Part shown: positions 15,782 to 24,806 of the stretch, one piece after another
Position numbering within the stretch: position 1 is the stretch's first letter
Layout: every line of letters begins with the position of its first letter
Source: Hansschlegelia beijingensis
Lineage (GTDB): Bacteria > Pseudomonadota > Alphaproteobacteria > Rhizobiales > Methylopilaceae
NCBI RefSeq assembly: GCF_014196425.1
Contig: NZ_JACIDR010000008.1
Coordinates: 1 to 52,774, forward strand
DNA length: 52,774 nucleotides
Reading direction: 5' to 3'
The notes under the pieces: generated by a model
Told to the model about the DNA's origin: nothing
Databases searched by the model: none
The model's input: only the letters and a program-made list of their open reading frames with translations
Translations under genes and position numbers: made by a program

Positions 15782-16993
15782 GTGACCTCCGCCTCTGCGC
15801 TGATGCCAGTTTTTGCGCGCGCCGGTCTCGCCTTCGAGCGAGGCGAAGGCTGTTGGCTCGTGGCCGAGAACGGCGACCGCTATCTCGATTTCGCGGCCGG
15901 CGTGGCGGTGAACTCGCTCGGCCATTCCCATCCGCATCTGGTGCAGGCGCTCAAGGAGCAGGCCGAGAAGCTCTGGCACGTCTCCAACCTGTATCGGATT
16001 CCCGAGGGCGAGAGGCTGGCGCGCCGCCTTGTCGAGGCGAGCTTCGGCGACGTCGTGTTCTTCACGAATTCCGGCGCCGAGGCCCTCGAGGCGTCCATCA
16101 AGGTCGCGCGCAAGCACTTCCACGCCAACGGCCAGCCCGAACGCTACCGCCTGATCACGTTCGAGGGCGCCTTCCATGGCCGGACCCTCGCGACCATCGC
16201 GGCCGGCGGCCAGGCCAAATATCTTGAGGGCTTCGGACCGCCGACGGAGGGCTTCGACCAGGTTCCGTTCGCGGACGTCGCGGCGGTCGAGGCCGCGATC
16301 GGCCCGCATACGGCGGGCGTGCTTGTGGAGCCGCTGCAGGGCGAGGGCGGCGTTCGGGTGCTGCCGCCATCCGTTCTTCGCGCGTTGAGGGAAATCTGCG
16401 ATCGCGAGGGCCTGCTGCTCGTCGTCGACGAGGTCCAGTCCGGCGTCGGCCGGACCGGCAAGCTGTTCGCTTACGAACATGCGGGCGTGCGCCCGGACGT
16501 CATGGCGATCGCCAAGGGCATCGGCGGCGGCTTCCCGCTGGGCGCATGCATCGCCACCAGCGAGGCCGCCGACGGCATGACGGCCGGCGTCCATGGCTCG
16601 ACGTTCGGCGGCAATCCCCTCGCCATGGCGGTCGGCAACGCGGTGCTCGACGTCGTGCTCGAGCCGGGCTTCCTTGATCATGTGAACCAGATGAGCCTGC
16701 TGATCCGCCAGCGTCTGGCGGCTGTGGTCGACGCCCATCCCATGACCGTGGCGGAGGTTCGGGGGGAGGGGCTTCTGCTGGGCCTTCGCGGCCTCGTTCC
16801 CAACACGGACGTCGTGGCGGCGCTGAGGGAGCAAAAGCTCCTGACGGTCGGCGCGGGGGACAATGTCGTCCGTCTGTTGCCGCCGCTCGTGGTGGGCGAA
16901 ACGGAGATCGCCGAGGCGGTCGAGCGGATCGATCGCGGGCTTTCGGCGATCGAACGCGCGGTCGGCCTCCTTACGCGGGGAGCTGCAGAATGA
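15782..16993 (+). CDS. argD: Acetylornithine aminotransferase
   Basis: A 403-residue PLP enzyme that transaminates N-acetylglutamate semialdehyde in arginine synthesis (and often N-succinyl-diaminopimelate precursors in lysine synthesis). Class III aminotransferase motifs are intact: [12 protein letters not shown] binds the cofactor phosphate, GAFHGRT stacks on [15 protein letters not shown] holds the cofactor aspartate, and [14 protein letters not shown] carries the Schiff-base lysine. The GTG start at 15782 follows AAAGGG and matches the family N-terminus ([19 protein letters not shown]). The promoter and terminator at 15652-15723 suggest attenuation. Its stop overlaps the argF ATG. Confidence 0.95.
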   Translation: MTSASALMPVFARAGLAFERGEGCWLVAENGDRYLDFAAGVAVNSLGHSHPHLVQALKEQAEKLWHVSNLYRIPEGERLARRLVEASFGDVVFFTNSGAEALEASIKVARKHFHANGQPERYRLITFEGAFHGRTLATIAAGGQAKYLEGFGPPTEGFDQVPFADVAAVEAAIGPHTAGVLVEPLQGEGGVRVLPPSVLRALREICDREGLLLVVDEVQSGVGRTGKLFAYEHAGVRPDVMAIAKGIGGGFPLGACIATSEAADGMTAGVHGSTFGGNPLAMAVGNAVLDVVLEPGFLDHVNQMSLLIRQRLAAVVDAHPMTVAEVRGEGLLLGLRGLVPNTDVVAALREQKLLTVGAGDNVVRLLPPLVVGETEIAEAVERIDRGLSAIERAVGLLTRGAAE

Positions 16994-17922
16994 GCGGCGC
17001 GGTCCGGAACTTCCTTGACCTCAGCGAGCTGTCGGGCGCGACGCTTCGGCAGATTCTGGAGGCCGCCGCAGCGATCAAGGCGCGCCGGCGCACGCCGGCT
17101 GACGCCCAGGACAAGCCGCTTGCGGGGCGGGCCGTCGCGATGGTGTTCGAGCAGCCCTCGCTCAGGACCCGCATGTCGTTCGACGTGGGGATCAGGGAGC
17201 TCGGCGGCGAGCCCGTGATGGTCACCGGCAAGGAGATCGAGCTCGGCGAGCGCGAGGCGATCGCCGACACCGCGCGCGTGCTGTCACGCTTCGTCGACGC
17301 CATCATGATCCGCATGCTGAAGCACGACGCGCTCCGCGAGCTCGCGACCTACGCCACGGTGCCGGTGATCAACGGCCTGACCAAGGCCTCGCATCCCTGC
17401 CAGATCATGGCCGACGTCCTGACCTTCGAGGAGCGCAAGGGCCCGATCCGGGGCCGCACCGTCGCGTGGACGGGCGACTCCAACAACGTCCTCGCTTCGT
17501 GGATCCACGCCGCGGCGCGGCTGGACTTCAATCTGAGGATCGCCACCCCCCGGGAGCTCAGCCCGGGCGCGGAGATCGTCGAATGGGCGCGCCGCGAAGG
17601 CGCCGACATCGCGTTCGGCCATGACGCCGAGGAGGCGGTCGCGGGCGCCGACGCGGTCGTCACCGACAGCTGGGTCTCGATGGGCGACGGCGACGGCGAG
17701 CGCCGGCACAATCTGCTGAGGCCGTTCCAGGTGAACGAGCGGCTGATGAAAAAGGCCGCGCCCGACGCCATATTCCTGCATTGCCTGCCGGCGCATCGCG
17801 GCGAGGAGGTGACCGACGAGGTCATCGACGGACCGCAGTCGGCTGTCTTTGACGAGGCGGAAAACCGCCTTCACGCGCAGAAGGGCGTTCTGGCCTGGTG
17901 CTTCGGCGCCGTCGGGGCGTAA
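16990..17922 (+). CDS. argF: Ornithine carbamoyltransferase
   Basis: A 310-residue enzyme making citrulline from ornithine and carbamoyl phosphate. The carbamoyl-phosphate loop is [10 protein letters not shown], where the usual STRTR is SLRTR; the arginines and the second threonine are kept, so activity is likely but the change is worth noting. HPCQIMAD is the conserved HPxQ block, DSWVSMGD the ornithine-binding segment and [11 protein letters not shown] the C-terminal signature. ATGA overlap with argD. hslO follows nine bases later, giving the argD-argF-hslO order seen in many Hyphomicrobiales. Confidence 0.96.
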   Translation: MSGAVRNFLDLSELSGATLRQILEAAAAIKARRRTPADAQDKPLAGRAVAMVFEQPSLRTRMSFDVGIRELGGEPVMVTGKEIELGEREAIADTARVLSRFVDAIMIRMLKHDALRELATYATVPVINGLTKASHPCQIMADVLTFEERKGPIRGRTVAWTGDSNNVLASWIHAAARLDFNLRIATPRELSPGAEIVEWARREGADIAFGHDAEEAVAGADAVVTDSWVSMGDGDGERRHNLLRPFQVNERLMKKAAPDAIFLHCLPAHRGEEVTDEVIDGPQSAVFDEAENRLHAQKGVLAWCFGAVGA

Positions 17923-17931
17923 CAGTCGAGC

Positions 17932-18942
17932 ATGAGCCAAACTGACTCCGCCGCCATCCGTGAGGATGGCGACGACCGCATCCTGCCGTTCCAGATCGAG
18001 GAACTCGACGTGCGCGGTCGCGTCGTCCGGCTTGGCCCGGCGATCGACCGGGTGATCGAGCGCCACGCCTATCCGCCGGCCGTGTCGAAGGTGCTGGGCG
18101 AGGCGGTCGCCCTGACCGTGCTGCTGGGCTCGGCGTTGAAGATCGAGGGGCGCTTTCAGCTCCAGACCCAATCCGACGGGCCGATCGGCATGCTGGTCGT
18201 CGATTTCGAGGCGCCGGACAAGGTGCGGGCCTGCGCGCGGTTCGACGCCGCCCGCGTTCCCGACCGCGGCCCGACGGGCGCGCTGCTCGGCCATGGCCAC
18301 ATGGCGCTGACGATCGACCAAGGGCCGCAGACGTCGCGCTATCAGGGCGTGGTCGCGCTCGAGGGCGGCTCGCTCGAGGACGCCGCGCACGCCTATTTCC
18401 GGCAGTCCGAGCAGATCCCGACTCGCGTGCGGCTCGCAGTCGCCGAGACGCTCTCAGCCGGCGACGGCGCGGGCGCGAACCATGCGTGGCGGGCGGGAGG
18501 GCTGCTGGTGCAGTTCCTGCCCGAGGCGCCGGAGCGTATGCGCACGCGGGACCTGCATCCGGGCGATGCGCCGGAGGGCGCCGCCTTCTCCGACACGGAG
18601 GAGGATGACGCCTGGGTGGAGGCCGAGGCGCTGGTCGGGACGGTCGAGGATCACGAGTTGATCGATCCCACGCTCGCGCCGGAGCGCCTGCTGATCCGGT
18701 TGTTCAACGAGCGCGAAATCCGCGTCTTCGAGAGCCGCGGCGTCCGTGAGGCGTGCCGCTGTTCGCGCGGGCGCGTGCTCGGGATGCTCAAGAGCTTCTC
18801 CGCCGAGGAGCGCCGCGACATGCTGACGGATGACGGTTCGATCGAGGTCACCTGCGACTTCTGCTCGACCCGCTACACGTTCACGGCCGAGCAGGTGGCC
18901 TCTATCGACGCCGAGGATCCCGACGACGGCGCTCTCCACTGA
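17932..18942 (+). CDS. hslO: Redox-regulated chaperone Hsp33
   Basis: A 336-residue cytosolic holdase activated by oxidation. The N-terminal substrate-binding domain includes LGEAVALTVLLGSALK and the Q-x-x-G-P-I-G segment (QSDGPIGMLVVDF). The C-terminal redox switch holds four zinc-binding cysteines as C-x-C (CRCSRGRV) and C-x-x-C (CDFCSTRY), with the expected spacing of about 30 residues. It is nine bases downstream of argF and probably co-transcribed. It is longer than the E. coli protein (292), mainly through an N-terminal tail and an acidic insert around SDTEEDDAWVEAE. Confidence 0.95.
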   Translation: MSQTDSAAIREDGDDRILPFQIEELDVRGRVVRLGPAIDRVIERHAYPPAVSKVLGEAVALTVLLGSALKIEGRFQLQTQSDGPIGMLVVDFEAPDKVRACARFDAARVPDRGPTGALLGHGHMALTIDQGPQTSRYQGVVALEGGSLEDAAHAYFRQSEQIPTRVRLAVAETLSAGDGAGANHAWRAGGLLVQFLPEAPERMRTRDLHPGDAPEGAAFSDTEEDDAWVEAEALVGTVEDHELIDPTLAPERLLIRLFNEREIRVFESRGVREACRCSRGRVLGMLKSFSAEERRDMLTDDGSIEVTCDFCSTRYTFTAEQVASIDAEDPDDGALH

Positions 18943-18955
18943 CCGCCGTCGGAAT

Positions 18956-18979
18956 GGCGGCGGCGCGCTAGCCGCCGCC
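18956..18979. terminator. Hairpin spanning the dctM stop, between hslO and dctM
   Basis: GGCGGCGGC (18956-18964) and GCCGCCGCC (18971-18979) form a nine-base stem whose GCGCTA loop contains the dctM stop (TAG on the minus strand). It separates the convergent hslO and TRAP operon ends. No T run. Confidence 0.45.
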
Positions 18980-20305
18980 GTAGAGCTTGTTCGGCAGCCA
19001 GAGGCCGATCTGCGGGAACGTGTAGTACAGCGCCATCGCGAACATCACGATGAACAGGAACGGCATCACGCCGGCGAAGATCTCGTTGATCGTCACATGT
19101 CTTGGCGCGACGCCCTTGAGGTAGAAGGGCGCCATGGCCACCGGCGGCGACAGGAACGACGTCTGGATGTTCAGCGCGACGAGCACGCCGAAGAACAGCG
19201 GGTCGATGTTGAAGTGATTGAGCAGCGGCAGGAAGATGGGCAGGAAGATCACGATGATCTCCGTCCATTCGAGCGGCCAGCCGAGCACGAAGATGATGAC
19301 CTGGGTCAGGATCAGGAACTGGATGGGCGTCAGGTCCAGGCCGACGATGAAGTTCTCGACGACTGACTGGCCGCCCAGATAGGCGAAGACGGCCGAGAAC
19401 ACGAACGACCCGACGAACAGCCAGCACACCATCGCGGAGGCGCGGGCGGTGAGGTAGACCGACTCCCGCAGCTTCTCATAGGTGAGCTGGCGGTACCCGA
19501 TGGCGAGCAGGATCGCGCCCATCGCGCCGATCGCGGCGGCCTCGGACGGAGTGGCGTAGCCGCCGATGATCGCGCCCAGGACGCCGGAGATCAGCAGCGC
19601 GAGCGGCAGGAACGAGGTCGCGAGCGCCCACAGCACCGCCAGATAGGAGCCCGCGCGCTGCTCCGCCGGCAGCTTCGGCGCGAGCGACGGATTCAGCAGC
19701 ACGCGGATGATGACGTAGAGCATGTAGAGCCCCGCCAGCATCAGTCCGGGGAAGAAGGCCGCGGCGTAGAGCTTGACGACCGAAACGCCGGCGGTCGCGC
19801 CGTAGAGGATCAGCATCACGCTCGGCGGGATCAGGATGCCCAGGCAGCCGCCCGCGCACACGACGCCGGCCGATAGCTTGGTGTCGTAGCCTGCGCGCAG
19901 CATGGCCGGGAAAGCGAGCAACCCCATCAGGGTCACCACGGCGCCGACGATCCCGGTCGCTGTCGCGAAGAGCGCGCAGGTGACCAGGGTCGCGAGCGCG
20001 AGCGAGCCCGGGAGCCCGCCTGCGGCGAGCTGGATCGACCGGAACAGCCGATCCAGGATGTTGGCGCGCTCGACCAGGTAGCCCATGAACAGGAAAAGCG
20101 GCACCGAGATCAGCACGTCGCTCGACATCACGCTGTAGGTGCGCTGCACGAACAGCTGAAAGACCGTGTCTCCCATCGCGTAGTAGCCAAAGGCCACTCC
20201 CAGCGCCATCAGCGTGAAGGCGATCGGAAAGCCGAGCATAAGAAGCACGACGAACAGGGCGAGCATGATCACGCCCATCATCGGATCGGAGATCAACGCG
20301 CTCAC
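18968..20305 (-). CDS. dctM: TRAP transporter large permease subunit (DctM)
   Basis: A 445-residue inner-membrane protein with about 12 membrane segments, the Na-coupled translocation channel of a tripartite ATP-independent transporter. Typical DctM features are the opening MGVIMLALFVVLLMLGFPIA, the SVPLFLFMGYLVER block, the hairpin segment GGCLGILIPPSVMLILYG and the late STxFLSPPVA-like motif (QTSFLSPPVAMAPFY). I chose GTG 20305, which overlaps the dctQ stop (GTGA), because it gives the family N-terminus; a longer frame to 20419 only adds basic residues inside dctQ. Long loops put it in the larger TRAP subgroup used for C4-dicarboxylates, 2-oxo acids or mannitol-type substrates. Confidence 0.94.
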   Translation of the reverse strand: MSALISDPMMGVIMLALFVVLLMLGFPIAFTLMALGVAFGYYAMGDTVFQLFVQRTYSVMSSDVLISVPLFLFMGYLVERANILDRLFRSIQLAAGGLPGSLALATLVTCALFATATGIVGAVVTLMGLLAFPAMLRAGYDTKLSAGVVCAGGCLGILIPPSVMLILYGATAGVSVVKLYAAAFFPGLMLAGLYMLYVIIRVLLNPSLAPKLPAEQRAGSYLAVLWALATSFLPLALLISGVLGAIIGGYATPSEAAAIGAMGAILLAIGYRQLTYEKLRESVYLTARASAMVCWLFVGSFVFSAVFAYLGGQSVVENFIVGLDLTPIQFLILTQVIIFVLGWPLEWTEIIVIFLPIFLPLLNHFNIDPLFFGVLVALNIQTSFLSPPVAMAPFYLKGVAPRHVTINEIFAGVMPFLFIVMFAMALYYTFPQIGLWLPNKLYGGG

Positions 20306-20916
20306 AGCTTGGCCTCGTCGACGTCGATTTTCTGAAGGTCGACCGTGACCTTGTTCGCGGCGGCCTCCGCCAGAATGAGTTGCTCCGTCTCCTCGACGTC
20401 GCTCTGCCGCGGCGGCCACTCTCCGGTCTTGAGACAGATCCAGCAGCGCAGGACCTCGACGACGCCCTGCATCGCCATCAGGACGCCGGTGATCGGGATG
20501 ATCAGCTTGAACGGCCAGAGCAGAAGCCCGTCGGGCGAGAACGAGCTCGTCTCATTGGTCTCGTAGGAGAGCTCGAAAAAGATCCAGCCGGCGTAGACCA
20601 TCGCGAGGATGCCGGGGAAGAAGAAGAGAATGTAGAGCACGAGGTCGAGCGCGGCCTGCGTGCGCGGCCGCCACTGCCGATACAGGAAATCGCCGCGGAC
20701 ATGCCCGTTGCGCGACAGCGTGTAGGCGCCCGCCGACATGAACAGAAGGCCGTAGAGCATGTAACTGGCGTCGAACGCCCAGGTGGTCGGCGCGCCGATC
20801 AAACGGCGCGACACGACCTCATAGGTGATGACGAGCGTCAGAACGACGATCGACCACGCGAACAGCTTGCCGACGGCCGCATTGAAGCGGTCGACGGCCA
20901 AGAGATAAAACTGCAT
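20302..20916 (-). CDS. dctQ: TRAP transporter small permease subunit (DctQ)
   Basis: A 204-residue four-helix membrane protein that scaffolds DctM. Segments are evident at about 15-35, 48-65, 90-112 and 135-155. YEVVSRRLIGAPTTWAFDAS contains the E-x-x-x-R-x-x-x-x-P motif common to DctQ proteins. A polar 50-residue C-terminal tail is longer than usual. It lies between dctP (69 bases upstream) and dctM (overlapping). Confidence 0.92.
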   Translation of the reverse strand: MQFYLLAVDRFNAAVGKLFAWSIVVLTLVITYEVVSRRLIGAPTTWAFDASYMLYGLLFMSAGAYTLSRNGHVRGDFLYRQWRPRTQAALDLVLYILFFFPGILAMVYAGWIFFELSYETNETSSFSPDGLLLWPFKLIIPITGVLMAMQGVVEVLRCWICLKTGEWPPRQSDVEETEQLILAEAAANKVTVDLQKIDVDEAKL

Positions 20917-20985
20917 GGAAGGCGTTCCCGGGGTGGCGGCGCGAGGCGAAACGGCCGGCCCGGAGGCCGGCCGCCGTCACAGGCG

Positions 20986-22125
20986 TCATGCCTGCGGGAA
21001 GAAGTGCTCATAGGCGAGGTCGCGCGGGGCTTCCATTTCGCGCGTCATGCCGACCACGCGCTTCGCGAAGCCTTTCTGGCTTTCGATCACCTTCTGGAAG
21101 AAGGGGTCCTGGGTGTTGGCGATCACCTTGTCCCAGGCGGCGAGTTGCGCCTCCAGCACCGATTTCGGCGTCGGGATCACCTTGACGCCCGCGGCCTTGA
21201 TCGCCTCGAGGTCCTTGGAGTAGCGGTCCTGCGCCTTCCAGGACATGTCGGCGGAGGCGGCTTCGGCGGCGTAGCGCACGATCGCCTGCACTTCGGGCGG
21301 AAGGCTGTCGAACTTGCGCTTGTTGAACAGGATCTCGAAGCACTCGAGCGCCTGATGGTAGCTCTGGACCATGTAGATCTTCGAGACGTCCGGGAAGCCC
21401 AGCACCTTGTCGGAGGACGGGTTGTTGAACTCCGCGCCGTCGATCAGGCCACGGTCGATGGCGGGCACGATCTCGCCGCCCGGCAGGATGGTGACCGCGG
21501 CCCCCATCTCCTTCGCCAGATCAGCTCCGAGCCCGACGGTGCGGTACTTCTGCCCCTTGAAGTCCTCCGGGCTGGTGATCTCCTTCTTGAACCAGCCAAA
21601 GGGCTGCGTCGGCATCGGGCCGGTGAGAAAGCCCTGGACGTTGAGCTTCAGGACGCCCTGAACAAGCTCGTCATAGAGCTGCTGGCCGCCGCCATACTTG
21701 ATCCAGGCGAGCAACTGGTTGGCGTTCCAGCCGAAGGGCGGGGCGGTGCCGAACAGCGAGAAGGCCTTGTTCTTTCCGTACCAGTAGGCGGCGACCCCGT
21801 GACCGCCGTCGAGCACGCCGGTCGAGACCGCGTCGATCAGCTGGAAGGCCGGCACCACGGCGCCCGCCTGCAGCAGCTCGATCTGAATGCGGCCTGCGCC
21901 CATGTCGTTGACGCGCTTCACGAAGTCCGACGCGAACTCGTGGAAGATGTCCTTGTTCGGCCAGGTCGACTGAAACTTCAGGCGAACCGGGGCCTGGGCG
22001 CTGACGACTGCGGGAGCCGCCACAGCCCCCGCGCCCGCAGCGGCCGCTGCTGCGAGGAAGCTTCGGCGACCGAGACTGTTCCTGGCGGACTTAGCCCGAT
22101 CTGGTTTTTCAGGCGCATTCTTCAC
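20986..22125 (-). CDS. dctP: TRAP transporter substrate-binding protein (DctP/TakP-like)
   Basis: A 379-residue periplasmic receptor. The N-terminus carries a twin-arginine signal (LGRRSFLAAAAAAGAGAV), so export is probably by Tat. The mature part shows DctP features: VRLKFQSTWPNK, the long helix region after GPMPTQPFGWF, and AIDRGLIDGAEFNNP, which contains the ligand-contacting residues in the TakP (2-oxo acid) branch. The GTG at 22125 has GGGGAGGATC just upstream; the frame stays open to 22257 but that extension is lysine/arginine-rich and lacks a ribosome site. The substrate is likely a 2-oxo acid or related carboxylate (inference from the family branch only). Confidence 0.92.
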   Translation of the reverse strand: MKNAPEKPDRAKSARNSLGRRSFLAAAAAAGAGAVAAPAVVSAQAPVRLKFQSTWPNKDIFHEFASDFVKRVNDMGAGRIQIELLQAGAVVPAFQLIDAVSTGVLDGGHGVAAYWYGKNKAFSLFGTAPPFGWNANQLLAWIKYGGGQQLYDELVQGVLKLNVQGFLTGPMPTQPFGWFKKEITSPEDFKGQKYRTVGLGADLAKEMGAAVTILPGGEIVPAIDRGLIDGAEFNNPSSDKVLGFPDVSKIYMVQSYHQALECFEILFNKRKFDSLPPEVQAIVRYAAEAASADMSWKAQDRYSKDLEAIKAAGVKVIPTPKSVLEAQLAAWDKVIANTQDPFFQKVIESQKGFAKRVVGMTREMEAPRDLAYEHFFPQA

Positions 22126-22419
22126 GTAGATCCTCCCCTCGCGCCGCCGCTCGGTCTTTGACCCGAGCGCGCGCGACCGCTGCGCATCTTCTTGGCGAGT
22201 GCGCTGTCGTTTCCCCTGGCCCGTCTTTAGTGATTTGTTCTTAGTCGTGCGGGCCAAGCCTCAGTAGATTTGACGAAATCACGCCAATCAAGCTGAATCT
22301 TCAGGCGGCGCTTCCGCGGCGCTCGCGGCCGGCGTTCACATCTCGTTGCTCTTTCGCGCCGAGAGCGGGCCAAAGCCGCCGCTTGACGGCCGCCGCGGTG
22401 GAGCGCTTATCCTGCTGTC

Positions 22420-22851
22420 ATGACCGAGCCGACCGCGTCGACGCCCGAAGAAGCGCACTCCTGGACCGCGACCACGCGCGCGATCCGGGTCACCGTTTCT
22501 CCGCGCTTCCTGCCCTCCGAATCCGAGCCGGACGAAGAGCGCTATGTCTTCGCCTACACGGTGGAGATCGTGAACGAAGGCGAGGAGACGGTCCGGCTGA
22601 TCGCGCGGCACTGGCGGATCACCGATGGCAAGGGACGGACCGAGGAGGTCCGCGGCCCCGGCGTGGTGGGGGAGCAGCCGACGCTCAGGCCCGGCCAGTC
22701 CTTCACCTATACGAGCGGAGCGCCGCTTCCGACGCCGTCAGGCATCATGGTCGGCGAGTACCACATGCTGACCGAGGCCGATCAGCCCTTCGTGGTCGCG
22801 ATTCCGGCCTTCGCGCTTGAGAGCCCGCACGCGGTGCGCACGCTGCACTGA
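22420..22851 (+). CDS. apaG: ApaG-domain protein
   Basis: A 143-residue single-domain protein with an immunoglobulin/fibronectin-like beta fold. Conserved ApaG blocks are YVFAYTVEIVNEG, VRLIARHWRITDGKG, EVRGPGVVGEQPTLRPGQ (pyrophosphate-binding GxGxxG-like loop) and FTYTSGAPLPTPSGIMVGEY. The biochemical role is unsettled; it is linked genetically to divalent metal resistance and Ap4A metabolism in enterobacteria. It stands alone between the TRAP operon (divergent) and a convergent unknown gene. Confidence 0.95.
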   Translation: MTEPTASTPEEAHSWTATTRAIRVTVSPRFLPSESEPDEERYVFAYTVEIVNEGEETVRLIARHWRITDGKGRTEEVRGPGVVGEQPTLRPGQSFTYTSGAPLPTPSGIMVGEYHMLTEADQPFVVAIPAFALESPHAVRTLH

Positions 22852-22854
22852 GCC

Positions 22855-23322
22855 TCACAGCCGCTCGCGCTGCGGCGGCTCGTCCTTCTGCATCTGCTCC
22901 CCGAGCTGCTTCAGCCGCCGCAGCGCGCGCTCCAGGAAGCTCGTGACCTGATCGATCTCCTGGTCGCTCGGCAGGCGGAGCGCGCCGTCCTTCTTGGCGG
23001 CGTCATCGTTCGGCAGAGGCGGGACGGGCGGAAGGTCAGGCGTACGGGAGAGGGCCTTCACCTGCTCCTCGAGCGCCGCCAGGCGCTTCTCGAGCCGCGC
23101 CACCTCGGCCCCGTTCGCCGCCGGCTCCTCGGACGCGGCGCGGCAGGCGTAGCCTTCCCCGGACGGCGAGCAGAAGGCGGTCGCGCCGGTCTCGCGATCC
23201 AGCCGCAGGAAGCCGCCATCGGTCGGCTGAAGCTGGTAGCGTCCGGGCGACTGCGGTTCGGGCGCTGCTGCGGTCAGCAGAAGCGCGGCGGGCAACAGCG
23301 CAGCAAGTGCGAGCGCACGCAT
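22855..23322 (-). CDS. Hypothetical secreted protein with coiled coil
   Basis: A 155-residue protein with a clear signal peptide (MRALALAALLPAALLLTAAA). A short domain, GRYQLQPTDGGFLRLDRETG, resembles small beta-sheet modules often found at the start of alphaproteobacterial periplasmic proteins, and contains two cysteines (FCSPSGEGYAC) that could form a disulfide. A coiled coil follows (VARLEKRLAALEEQVKAL), and a second helical stretch (FLERALRRLKQLGEQM) ends the protein. Probably periplasmic or membrane-associated. Function unknown. Confidence 0.7.
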   Translation of the reverse strand: MRALALAALLPAALLLTAAAPEPQSPGRYQLQPTDGGFLRLDRETGATAFCSPSGEGYACRAASEEPAANGAEVARLEKRLAALEEQVKALSRTPDLPPVPPLPNDDAAKKDGALRLPSDQEIDQVTSFLERALRRLKQLGEQMQKDEPPQRERL

Positions 23323-23366
23323 CGATCGTCTCCTTGGCTTTCCGGCCGCGGGGGCGGCCGGCCCGG

Positions 23367-23990
23367 TCAGAAGTCCGCCACGAAGGGCGGGCGGCCGGAG
23401 ACGAGCGCCTCATCGAGCAGATCGAGCCGATCCTGACCCCAGAAGACCTCGCCGTCGAGCACATAGGCCGGCGCTCCGAACACGCCGATGCGCTCCGCCT
23501 CGATCCGGTTCGCCTCATAGGCGGCCGCCACAGGCTCGGATGGGGCGGCCGCGAGCGCGGAATCGGCCTCGAGCCCGTTCGCGACCAGCAGCTCATGAAG
23601 GATCGCCGGGTCGGTCAGGTCGCGATCCTCCTCCCACACGCCGCGCATGGCCGCTCCGATGAAGCCGGCGGGATCTTCGCGGAGTCCGATCAGGGCCAGC
23701 GCCACGCTGTCCGCGAGGCGCGCGTCGAACGGCCAGTGTTTCGGGCGTAGGTTGAGGTTGCGGCCGCGCTTCTGCGCCCAGCGCTGCAGTTCGACGAAGC
23801 GATAGCGCTGCCGCTGCGGCGACCGCTTCGGCAGCGGCACGCCCCCGGTCGCGGCGAACAGCGGCGGCAACGCCATCGGCCGCCATCTGAGCGCGAGGGA
23901 ATGCCTTGCGGCCAGCTCCATGAGCGGCGCATGACCCAGATGGCTCCAGGGAGAGGCGATGGAGAAGAAGACGTCGAGGGAACGCGGCAT
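23367..23990 (-). CDS. 2-hydroxychromene-2-carboxylate isomerase family (DsbA-like) protein
   Basis: A 207-residue thioredoxin-fold enzyme of the kappa-GST/HCCA isomerase group. VFFSIASPWSHLGHAPLMEL holds the serine (S-P-W-S) that replaces the CxxC of DsbA and binds glutathione in this family. PLPKRSPQRQRYRFVELQRW and RIGVFGAPAYVLDGEVFWGQDRL are the other conserved blocks, the latter with the cis-proline. The ATG at 23990 matches the family start; nine further codons upstream are open. Isomerisation in aromatic degradation is the reference activity, but no naphthalene-type genes are near, so a general glutathione-dependent role is more likely. Confidence 0.88.
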   Translation of the reverse strand: MPRSLDVFFSIASPWSHLGHAPLMELAARHSLALRWRPMALPPLFAATGGVPLPKRSPQRQRYRFVELQRWAQKRGRNLNLRPKHWPFDARLADSVALALIGLREDPAGFIGAAMRGVWEEDRDLTDPAILHELLVANGLEADSALAAAPSEPVAAAYEANRIEAERIGVFGAPAYVLDGEVFWGQDRLDLLDEALVSGRPPFVADF

Positions 23991-24013
23991 GCTCAGTCTC
24001 CGGACATGACCGC

Positions 24014-24724
24014 TCAACGCGGCGGCAGGAAGCGACCCTCGCCGCCGGCGCCCAGCCGCTGCGGGAAGGCGATGACGAGGTTGAAGCGGGGCGCGCCGAA
24101 CTCCCGTCTCAGGTCATAGCGGACGCCGCTCTCCCGGAAAGAGCCGTCACGGAGCTCGTCGAGCGCGTTCAGGGCCGCGTCCGGGGTCGGAAAGCCGAAA
24201 CCCCAGAAGATCTTTCGCAGCAGGTCCTTGGCGATCGCCTTGGCGACCGGCGCGGTGGACTCGTCGAGCAGGTTCAGCTTGATGCGGAGCGTCTCGATCC
24301 GTTCCGGATCATCGCCGCGGGCGGAGACGAACAGGCTCGAGACCGCGGCTTCGTCGCCGTCGACCGGCTTCAGAAGATCGGTCACGCAGGTCCAGCTGCG
24401 CAGCGGCGGCGCTCCGCCCTGGAAGGTCGGGTTCGCCAGACCCATGGGCCCGAGCGCCTCGCAGAACAGGGAGGGCTTCACGGTCGGCAGCAGCACGAAC
24501 GCGGAGGGAAAATCCGGTTCCGGCGCAAGCAGTTCGGCGGCGGCGATCGCCTCAAGGGCCGCGAACGGATCCCGGGCTTCCGGAGCGGCCGCGGATCGCT
24601 CCGATGGCGACGGCTCCCGGAGCCAGTCGCGCGCCACATGCCATCCAAGCGCGAGCACGATCGACGCCGCCGCCAGCAGCGCCGCTCCGGCCGCGATCAG
24701 AGGAAGAAGCCTGCGTGCCGTCAT
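24014..24724 (-). CDS. Membrane-anchored protein of unknown function (DUF6030-like)
   Basis: A 236-residue protein with one N-terminal membrane segment (LLPLIAAGAALLAAASIVLALGW trimmed to about residues 6-28), an acidic alanine-rich linker and a soluble periplasmic domain from about 65. Two cysteines (SLFCEALG and SWTCVTDL) may pair. The pattern FCEALG ... NPTFQGG ... WTCVTDLL ... GFGFPTPDAALNALDEL resembles proteins listed as DUF6030 in Hyphomicrobiales; I recall this family only loosely. I set the start at the ATG 24724, where the protein-like sequence begins; the frame is open much further but enters the fadJ region out of frame. Role unknown. Confidence 0.65.
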   Translation of the reverse strand: MTARRLLPLIAAGAALLAAASIVLALGWHVARDWLREPSPSERSAAAPEARDPFAALEAIAAAELLAPEPDFPSAFVLLPTVKPSLFCEALGPMGLANPTFQGGAPPLRSWTCVTDLLKPVDGDEAAVSSLFVSARGDDPERIETLRIKLNLLDESTAPVAKAIAKDLLRKIFWGFGFPTPDAALNALDELRDGSFRESGVRYDLRREFGAPRFNLVIAFPQRLGAGGEGRFLPPR

Positions 24725-24806
24725 TTCCCGTCCTGCCCGGCCGGCGCGGCTCGGGCGTCGGCCGTGGCTTATCGGACGCGCCACATTCCGCGCAAGACGG
24801 GGCCAT

